Part shown: positions 58,053-64,000 of the stretch, in pieces
Layout: the number at the start of each line of letters is the position of its first letter
Numbering within the stretch: position 1 is the first letter of the stretch
Assembly (NCBI GenBank): GCA_963815535.1
Contig: CAWFGS010000005.1
Location: forward strand, 33,497-97,496
Length of the DNA stretch: 64,000 nucleotides
Source of the DNA: CAWFGS01 sp963815535
Lineage (GTDB): Bacteria > Pseudomonadota > Alphaproteobacteria > Sphingomonadales > Sphingomonadaceae
Direction: 5' to 3'
Notes under the pieces: model-generated
Told to the model about the DNA's origin: nothing
The model's database searches: none
What the model saw: the letters and a program-made list of their open reading frames with translations, nothing else
Translations under genes and position numbers: made by a program

Positions 58053-59642
58053 ATGGGCACGGCGGAACGCGCAGACGGCAAGCCCAAACGCAACGGCTTC
58101 ACACGGTTTCTCGATGGCGTGGAGTGGCTGGGTAATCTGCTACCCCATCCGGTCACTCTGTTTGCGATTCTCGCTTTAGGCATCGTTCTGCTGTCCGGTC
58201 TGTTCGGCTGGATGGAGCTCGCCGTTACCGATCCGCGTCCCGCAGGTTCCACAGGCGTTGCCGAGGATGGTATGATCAGGGCGGTCAGTCTGATGGATGG
58301 CGACGGTATCCGGCGGATATTTACCGGACTTGTCGACAACTTCACCAGCTTTGCTCCACTCGGCGTCGTGCTGGTGGCAATGATCGGTGTGGGCGTTGCG
58401 GAAAAATCCGGCCTGCTGTCGGCGGCGGTTCGCGCAATGGTTCTGTCGGCCCCGCCGCACATGGTGACCGTTGCCATCGTATTTGCGGGTATCGTGTCCA
58501 ACACGGCGTCGGAGGTGGGGTATGTCGTTCTGATCCCCCTGGCCGCCGGTATTTTCTATGCCCTGGGACGGCATCCCCTGGCCGGCATGGCTGCGGCGTT
58601 CGCCGGCGTGTCGGGCGGTTACAGCGCCAATCTGTTGATCGGGACGATCGATCCCCTGCTTGCCGGCATTACGGAAGAGGCTGCGCGTCTGATCGATCCC
58701 GACTACACCGTTGTCGCCACAGCGAACTGGTATTTCATGGTCGCTTCCACCTTCCTGATTACCGCTATCGGTTCGCTGGTGACGATCTTCATCGTCGAGC
58801 CGAAACTTGGAAAATACGATCCTGCGCGTGCCGATGAAACGATATTGGACGATCGCATGATGGAGCCGATCGCCGATAAGGAGCGCAAGGGTCTGCAGTG
58901 GACCGGTGTCGCCTTGCTGGGTGTTCTGGGGCTCATGGCGCTGACTCTGTTTCCCGAGTGGGGCGTGCTGCGAAATGCCGATACAGGCGACCGGATCGAT
59001 TCCCCATTCTTCAAGGGGTTCGTCGTCTGGATCTTGATCTTCTTCGTCGTGCTGGGTTACGTTTACGGACGCGTAGTCGGCACCATGAAAACGGACCGCG
59101 ACGTGATCGACGCAATGGCGGCGGCACTAGCGTCGCTCGGGCTTTATATCGTCCTGGTATTCTTCGCGGCTCAGTTCGTAGCGTTTTTCGGTTGGACCAA
59201 TCTGGGCGCGATCACCGCCGTAACGGGCTCTCAGTTTCTTCTCGGTACTGGGATGACCGGGCCTGCGATATTCTTTGTGTTCATCTTGCTGTGTGCCTTG
59301 ATCAACCTGTCGCTGGGCTCGGCGTCGGCGCAATGGGCTGTGACCGCCCCAATCTTCGTGCCGATGCTGATGCTGATCGGATATTCACCCGAAGTCATTC
59401 AATCGGCGTACCGCATCGGCGATTCCAGCACCAACATCATCACGCCGATGATGAGTTACTTCGGTCTTATCCTTGCATGGGCAACGCGATATGACCGGAA
59501 CCTCGGCGTCGGCACGCTGATCGCGATGATGCTGCCATACACTATTTTCTTCTTGCTGTTCTGGTCGGCGTTTTTCTACGTATGGGTATTCGCGCTCGGC
59601 ATACCGGTGGGACCAGGCTCGCCGACCTATTACCTGCCGTGA
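58053..59642 (+). CDS. AbgT family transporter
   Basis: 529 residues with about eleven membrane helices and re-entrant loops. Family blocks: RFLDGVEWLGNLLPHPVTLFAIL, FAPLGVVLVAMIGVGVAEKSGL, NTASEVGYVVLIPLAAGIF, GVSGGYSANLLIGTIDPLL, SLGSASAQWAVTAPIFVPM and GDSSTNIITPMMSYFGLIL. Members such as AbgT and MtrF carry p-aminobenzoyl-glutamate or export sulfonamides. The ATG at 58053 is used, with GGAG eight bases before it; the ATG at 58047 is too close to the ribosome site. Confidence 0.93.
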   Translation: MGTAERADGKPKRNGFTRFLDGVEWLGNLLPHPVTLFAILALGIVLLSGLFGWMELAVTDPRPAGSTGVAEDGMIRAVSLMDGDGIRRIFTGLVDNFTSFAPLGVVLVAMIGVGVAEKSGLLSAAVRAMVLSAPPHMVTVAIVFAGIVSNTASEVGYVVLIPLAAGIFYALGRHPLAGMAAAFAGVSGGYSANLLIGTIDPLLAGITEEAARLIDPDYTVVATANWYFMVASTFLITAIGSLVTIFIVEPKLGKYDPARADETILDDRMMEPIADKERKGLQWTGVALLGVLGLMALTLFPEWGVLRNADTGDRIDSPFFKGFVVWILIFFVVLGYVYGRVVGTMKTDRDVIDAMAAALASLGLYIVLVFFAAQFVAFFGWTNLGAITAVTGSQFLLGTGMTGPAIFFVFILLCALINLSLGSASAQWAVTAPIFVPMLMLIGYSPEVIQSAYRIGDSSTNIITPMMSYFGLILAWATRYDRNLGVGTLIAMMLPYTIFFLLFWSAFFYVWVFALGIPVGPGSPTYYLP

Positions 59643-59705
59643 CGCTCCTAGATAATCGAGGGAATGGATGCCGGGCATACGGTGGCGAGCCTGACCGTGC
59701 CGAAA

Positions 59706-61205
59706 CTACTGCCCTTGACCCATCGAATAGCCGCGTTCGCCATCGAAAGTATAAAGCAATTCGGTCTTAATGAAGTCGAGATCGGCGCGGTGGATCTTGC
59801 CCAGAAGGTCGAGCACCATCGTCTTGTTGAACTGCTTGTCAGGCAATGCCAGAAAACGGCAGCGCCAGTGATCGGTATGGAATGTCTCTGGAATACCGCG
59901 CGGCCAGACCATCACGCCGCGATTGGTAATCATCGTCAAGGATAGCAGCCGCGTTTCGCCCTGCTGAAGCTTCCGAGCAATTTCCGGCACCGCTTCTGTG
60001 GACTGAACGAACACATCGACGCCGACCAGCTCCTTGGCTGCCGGGGGGCGGCGCGTTGCGGTCGGCACGGCGAACCGACGCCCTTCGCTGGGGTAAGTGA
60101 TTGCAGGCAGGGTCTCCGGCGTTTGGCCGAGCCGTGCGATCACGGCGTCAGCGAAGTCGGCCGTGCCGACCTTTTCGACTGATAAAGCGTCTGTGAACAT
60201 ATCGCCGGTATGAATACCGTCTTCGATCGTTTTCAACCAAGCGTTGTGCAACTGCTCTGCCACGTCCGGCTGACCAATGTGAACCAGCATCATGACACCG
60301 GCGAGGATCAGTCCGGACGGGTTGGCGATACCCTGCCCGGCAAGGTCCGGTGCCGAACCGTGTATCGCTTCGAACATGGCTCCGTGCTCGCCGATATTGG
60401 CCGACGAACCCAACCCGACCGAACCGGTAATCTGGGCAGCAACATCGCTAAGGATGTCGCCATAAAGATTGGGCATGACGATTACGTCGAAGCGCTCTGG
60501 CGTATCGGCCAGCCGCGCGGCGCCAATATCGACGATCATGTGTTCCGCCTCGATCTCGGGATACTCAACCGCGATTTCGTCGAACACTTTATGGAACAGT
60601 CCATCGGTGAACTTCATGATATTGTCTTTGGTAAAGCAGCTCACCTTTTTGCGATCATATGCTTTGGCATGTTCGAAGGCGTAGCGGACGATCTTCTCGC
60701 AACCAGGCCGGCTGATTAGTTTCAGGCATTGATACACCTCGTCGGTTTGCCGATGTTCGATCCCGGCATAGAGGTCTTCCTCGTTCTCGCGGATGATTGT
60801 CACATCCATGTCCGGATGGCGGGTTGCGATGAATGGCGCGAAGGCGGTGCAGGGACGCACATTGGCGTAGAGACCGAGCGACTTACGGATGGTGACGTTG
60901 AGGCTCTTGTATCCGCCGCCCTGCGGTGTGGATATCGGTGCCTTGTAAAACACCTTGGTGCGCCGCAGGCTGTCCCAAGCGTCTGTACCGATGCCGGAAT
61001 TCTCGCCCGCCAGATACGCCTGTTCGCCGATATCGACGGTTTCGACAGCAATGTTCGCGCCTGCTGCCGACAAAACCTTGAGCGCGGCTTCCATAATTTC
61101 GGGTCCGATGCCGTCGCCATGCGCCACGGTAACGGGCACCGGCTGTTTGCCGGGGACATCCGATGACGGCGACGTGAGTGTTTGTGCGTGATTGTGCTGC
61201 AACAT
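59706..61205 (-). CDS. icd: isocitrate dehydrogenase, NADP type with extended C-terminus
   Basis: 499 residues. Isocitrate/isopropylmalate dehydrogenase superfamily signature: VTVAHGDGIGPEIMEA, TPQGGGYKSLNVTIRKSLGLYANVRP (substrate phosphate Ser and Arg region), IIRENEEDLYAGIE and NLYGDILSDVAAQITGSVGLGSSANIG. The longer form (about 500 residues, with the extra C-terminal KELVGVDVFVQS...LLYTFDGERGYS) corresponds to the Thermus-like type found in many alphaproteobacteria. It converts isocitrate to 2-oxoglutarate. AGGAG lies eight bases before the ATG. It is divergent from a LysR gene. Confidence 0.92.
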   Translation of the reverse strand: MLQHNHAQTLTSPSSDVPGKQPVPVTVAHGDGIGPEIMEAALKVLSAAGANIAVETVDIGEQAYLAGENSGIGTDAWDSLRRTKVFYKAPISTPQGGGYKSLNVTIRKSLGLYANVRPCTAFAPFIATRHPDMDVTIIRENEEDLYAGIEHRQTDEVYQCLKLISRPGCEKIVRYAFEHAKAYDRKKVSCFTKDNIMKFTDGLFHKVFDEIAVEYPEIEAEHMIVDIGAARLADTPERFDVIVMPNLYGDILSDVAAQITGSVGLGSSANIGEHGAMFEAIHGSAPDLAGQGIANPSGLILAGVMMLVHIGQPDVAEQLHNAWLKTIEDGIHTGDMFTDALSVEKVGTADFADAVIARLGQTPETLPAITYPSEGRRFAVPTATRRPPAAKELVGVDVFVQSTEAVPEIARKLQQGETRLLSLTMITNRGVMVWPRGIPETFHTDHWRCRFLALPDKQFNKTMVLDLLGKIHRADLDFIKTELLYTFDGERGYSMGQGQ

Positions 61206-61261
61206 GTTGCCTGCTCCTGTTGAAAACATATGCAGGCTCTAGCCAACCGGATACGATGACG

Positions 61262-61276
61262 ATAATTGATAGTTAT
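61262..61276. promoter_or_regulatory. candidate LysR-type operator (T-N11-A)
   Basis: ATAATTGATAGTTAT in the 99-base gap between divergent icd and lysR fits the T-N11-A dyad that LysR-type regulators bind. Its location between the two starts suits autoregulation and control of icd. Confidence 0.5.
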
Positions 61277-61304
61277 TCGTCCTAATATTGAGAAACGCAA
61301 TACT

Positions 61305-62183
61305 ATGCCCGCAGTCGGCGCTCCGCATGTGCTCGATACCGATCTTTTGCGTACCTTCGTGACGGTAGTGGATTGCAACAGCTTTTCGCGTGCGGCAGAA
61401 CGGCTCCTGCGCGGACAGTCGGCGGTGTCGCTACAAATCAAGCGACTTGAAAGCCAGCTTGGCACGGAACTGATCGAACGTGGGCGCGGCGGTTTGCGCA
61501 TGACACCCGATGGTGAACTCATACTGGATCATGCCCGTCGCATATTGCAGCTCAATGAGGAGCTGATCGAGCGAATTGCCGAACCCGACTTGTCGGGACT
61601 GGTGCGGATCGGGGCACCGGAAGATTTCGCGACGACGTATTTGCAGGATGTTCTCGCCAAATTCGCAAATAGCCACCCGAAGGTCGCGCTGGAAATGACC
61701 TGCGAACTGACTATGCAACTGTTTGACCGGTTCGCGGCCGGCGGTCTCGATCTGGCATTGGTCAAACGCGAAGCGACCGCGGCACCCGCCGGCCGCCTCG
61801 TCTGGCGGGAGGCGCTGGTATGGGTCGGGAACCGCGCTATCGACCCCGAAGCAGCCGAATTCAGTCTGGTGGTATCACCCGTCCCGTGCGTTTACCGCAA
61901 GCGCGCAACCGCCGCACTGGATGCTGCGCGGATCGCATGGCGCATCGCCTATACGTGCGGTGCTCTGTCCGGCAGCCTCGCAGCTGTTCGGGCAGGGATG
62001 GGCATAACCGTCTTGCCTAAGAACATGGTGCCCGCAGATCTGGTTATTCTCGACCCTGCCGGCGAGAAATTGCCTGTACTCGCCGATACCGAGATTGCTC
62101 TGCTGGAATCGTCAGGAAATGGTGCGCCTGCATCACGGTTGCGCGACGTGATTGAGCAGGCGTTGCATCAGGGGTATCGTTAG
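61305..62183 (+). CDS. LysR-family transcriptional regulator
   Basis: 292 residues from MPAVGAPHV. The N-terminal winged helix is typical (LLRTFVTVVDCNSFSRAAERLLRGQSAVSLQIKRLESQLGT). The effector domain follows with LVRIGAPEDFATTYLQDVLAKFANSHPKVALEMTCE. The ligand is unknown. Divergent placement beside icd, with a shared T-N11-A site between them, suggests it regulates isocitrate dehydrogenase. The stop overlaps the antiporter remnant on the other strand by four bases. Confidence 0.9.
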   Translation: MPAVGAPHVLDTDLLRTFVTVVDCNSFSRAAERLLRGQSAVSLQIKRLESQLGTELIERGRGGLRMTPDGELILDHARRILQLNEELIERIAEPDLSGLVRIGAPEDFATTYLQDVLAKFANSHPKVALEMTCELTMQLFDRFAAGGLDLALVKREATAAPAGRLVWREALVWVGNRAIDPEAAEFSLVVSPVPCVYRKRATAALDAARIAWRIAYTCGALSGSLAAVRAGMGITVLPKNMVPADLVILDPAGEKLPVLADTEIALLESSGNGAPASRLRDVIEQALHQGYR

Positions 62184-62330
62184 CCTGCGCCTCTTGCGAT
62201 AACGCGCCCCAACGTTGTGCGTTGCATCAAGACGCTGAACAGGACAGCGGTAAAGATTGCCGCCAGCAGTAGGTCGCTCGTCGGCCGCACGCCCATCACC
62301 ATCAGACCGATGACAGCGGCAGTTTCACGA
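62180..62330 (-). pseudogene. C-terminal remnant of a cation:proton antiporter
   Basis: About 49 codons read like the end of a CPA1-type antiporter (TAAVIGLMVMGVRPTSDLLL, then AIFTAVLFSVLMQRTTLGRV). The equivalent intact proteins are 400-600 residues. Upstream in the same frame the sequence becomes unlike any antiporter. The rest of the stretch 62331-62574 holds no supported gene. Confidence 0.42.
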
Positions 62331-62574
62331 AATGGTGATTGAACCAGCGAAGTACGGCGCTCGCTAAAACGGGCATGCCTGCTGTGTCGAACGGCCAAAA
62401 GAGGCTTGGTGCGTGCATCGTCGAAACCCGGCAGCGCATGACGATTAACCGTATCTACACCGATATTGCGTACCGATAAAGCCATCCTGTCATGCGGATG
62501 TCAGACGCCCTGTCTGCGTCCAATGACCAAAGAAAGTCTCCCCTGGCACGAAAGCAGCACCGGGCCCAAAACGC

Positions 62575-63552
62575 ATGGATAGTTCCAGCTCCCACCAAAG
62601 AACGGGCCTGATCGGCCACACCGGCTTTGTCGGCGGCGCGCTGCTGCGGCAAACAGCGTTCGATGCCTGCTTCAACAGCGAGAATATCACCGCTCTTGAA
62701 GGCCAAGTTTTCAAAACGCTGGTGTGCGCCGCCGCGCCCGGGTCGATGCTGGAGGCCAACCGCGCGCCAGCACGCGATCTGGCGCAGATCAATGCGCTGA
62801 TCGCGCAGCTTACCATGGTACATGCCGACCGGTTCGTGCTCATTTCCTCGATCGCGGTGCTGGCCGATTTTGCCGGGGGCGATGACGAAAGCTCAAGCCG
62901 GTTTCAGCAGGAGCTGGCCTATGGCCGCAATCGACGCGCGCTCGAGGTGTTTGTCGAACAGCGCTTCCCCGGCAGCCTGATCGTCCGACTGCCCGCCTTG
63001 TTCGGAATGGGACTGCGCAAGAATTTCCTGTTCGATCTGATGAACCCCGTGCCATCGTTCCTGACGGAAGCGAAGCGCGATGCGCTAATGCGTGCGCTCG
63101 ATCCTGCGCTCGCTGGGATGGTTGGAACACTTTATACCTCCGATGCGGTTACCGGCATGCTGCGACTTGACCGGACTGCGCTGAATTCTGACCGGAGGCG
63201 CGCGGCGCTGGAGGATGCGTTGACGGCGTTGGGCGCATCGGCAACGCAGTTCCATCACCCCGATACGACCTATCAGTATTATCCCGTCGAACGGTTGTGG
63301 CAGGATATACGCATCGCACTGGAACGGGGGCTGTCTCACCTCCATCTGGTGGCACAACCGCTCACCGCCCCCGCGATCCATCTGGCGCTGACCAAGCACG
63401 CCATGCCCGATACGCCCGCGCGCTTGCACCATGAGGATATGCGCACCCGCCATGCCGAGTTGTGGGACGCCGAGGGGCCATACCAGTTCACCGCCGCCAC
63501 CACGCTCGACCGGCTTGCGGCGTTCTTCGCCAGCGAAATGGAAGCGGTATGA
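62575..63552 (+). CDS. NAD(P)-binding epimerase/dehydratase-like protein
   Basis: 325 residues. The Rossmann nucleotide motif GLIGHTGFVGGALL is at residues 11-24, with SSIAVLADF in the position of the catalytic Ser strand. The extended-SDR YxxxK catalytic pair appears as YGRNR, with Arg in place of Lys. This suggests altered or lost catalysis, or a related family without that requirement. The substrate is probably a nucleotide sugar or related compound. Its stop overlaps the following start (ATGATG), so the isomerase is downstream in the same operon. Confidence 0.75.
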   Translation: MDSSSSHQRTGLIGHTGFVGGALLRQTAFDACFNSENITALEGQVFKTLVCAAAPGSMLEANRAPARDLAQINALIAQLTMVHADRFVLISSIAVLADFAGGDDESSSRFQQELAYGRNRRALEVFVEQRFPGSLIVRLPALFGMGLRKNFLFDLMNPVPSFLTEAKRDALMRALDPALAGMVGTLYTSDAVTGMLRLDRTALNSDRRRAALEDALTALGASATQFHHPDTTYQYYPVERLWQDIRIALERGLSHLHLVAQPLTAPAIHLALTKHAMPDTPARLHHEDMRTRHAELWDAEGPYQFTAATTLDRLAAFFASEMEAV

Positions 63553-64000
63553 TGCTGGCCATGTCCAACATCGCCTGGTCGGCTCAGGAACGGCGCGATG
63601 CCTATGCGATCCTTGCCGATGCGGGGATCACGGGCCTCGAAATAGCACCCGGCATCTTCTTCCATGAAGCTGCCGATCCATTCGTCCCCGACGCGGTAGT
63701 TGCTCGCACGGCGTTGAGCGAGGCGGCGGATGCGGGTCTGGCACTGGTGTCGATGCGGTATCCTTGCTGTTCGGGGTGACAGGCGCACACCGTTCGAAGG
63801 TGCCGAAGCGCGGGCAGTGTTCGAAAACGCGGCATGGTTCGCGCTATTACGCTTGCCGGACGCTTTGCATCCTAACTGGTATTTGGCTCACCGGTGCAAC
63901 GCCGCGTGCCGGACGGCTTGGCGATGGAGGACGCGCTCGCCGCAGCTACCGCCGTATTCCGCCGCCTTGGCGACGCTGCTGCGGCAGCCGGAACACGGAT
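63549..64000 (+). pseudogene. sugar phosphate isomerase/epimerase, decayed, cut by window end
   Basis: A TIM-barrel xylose-isomerase-like protein is recognisable in pieces: MSNIAWSAQERRDAYAILADAGITGLEIAPGIFF at the start, then SLLFGVTGA, PFEGAEARAVFENA, MVRAITLAGRF, and LVFGSPVQRRVPDGLAMEDALAAATAVFRRLGD. These lie in different frames, joined by shifts of the opposite sign from those elsewhere (missing bases), and a TAA sits where PNLVFG is expected. That marks real decay. The intact family has about 260 residues, so the gene continues past the right edge. Confidence 0.7.

Overview
The window is high-GC alphaproteobacterial chromosome. The gene content points to Sphingomonadales, most likely an Erythrobacteraceae-type organism. 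Supporting signs are a biliverdin phytochrome with an HWE kinase and its heme oxygenase, a TelA/XpaC-like pair, an NDUFA12 / DUF2155 / aat neighbourhood, three TonB-dependent receptors, a PEP-CTERM protein, and secE-nusG-rplK-rplA. This is inferred from protein families; no 16S rRNA gene is present to confirm it.

Layout. 1-7.4 kb: an uncharacterised protein cut by the left edge, MsrA, a periplasmic methyltransferase, N-carbamoylputrescine amidase, FolK, tRNA-Lys, a queuosine-precursor transporter, a nucleoside transporter and a 2OG-Fe(II) oxygenase. 7.7-13.9 kb: an Oar-like TonB receptor, an Hpt protein, a TonB protein and a GDP-mannose pyrophosphorylase. 13.9-17 kb: the bphO-bphP light-sensing operon. 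17-24.4 kb: a PHA-system protein, XpaC-like and TelA proteins, a fatty acyl-AMP ligase, RecX, DUF192, NDUFA12, DUF2155 and Aat. 24.4-32 kb: tRNA-Trp, a GT87 glycosyltransferase, an alanine/Na+ symporter, and the secE-nusG-rplK-rplA block with a membrane sulfatase-family gene inserted in it. 32-49.5 kb: PEP-CTERM protein, CinA-like protein, Baeyer-Villiger monooxygenase, TonB receptor, DUF819, Crp/Fnr regulator, aldehyde dehydrogenase, class II aldolase, short Mfd-like helicase, acyl-CoA dehydrogenase, MsrQ-like protein and pirin. 49.5-55.3 kb: S46 dipeptidyl peptidase, then DUF2946, siderophore receptor and DJ-1/PfpI protein. 55.4-64 kb: a region with different character. It begins at a tRNA-Ser 3'-end fragment, has an AT-rich start, and carries a decayed nhaA, a voltage-gated sodium channel, an AbgT transporter, isocitrate dehydrogenase with a divergent LysR gene, and further gene remnants. 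It reads as an acquired, partly decaying island.

The strongest global signal is that more than a dozen otherwise normal genes between 7.7 and 54.5 kb are broken by frameshifts. Every one is repaired by removing a single base, on either strand. The CinA-like and monooxygenase genes need about six and seven such corrections each. This one-sided pattern looks more like residual insertion errors in the sequence than decay or programmed frameshifting. By contrast, nhaA and the sugar isomerase in the right-hand island carry deletions and stop codons typical of real pseudogenes.
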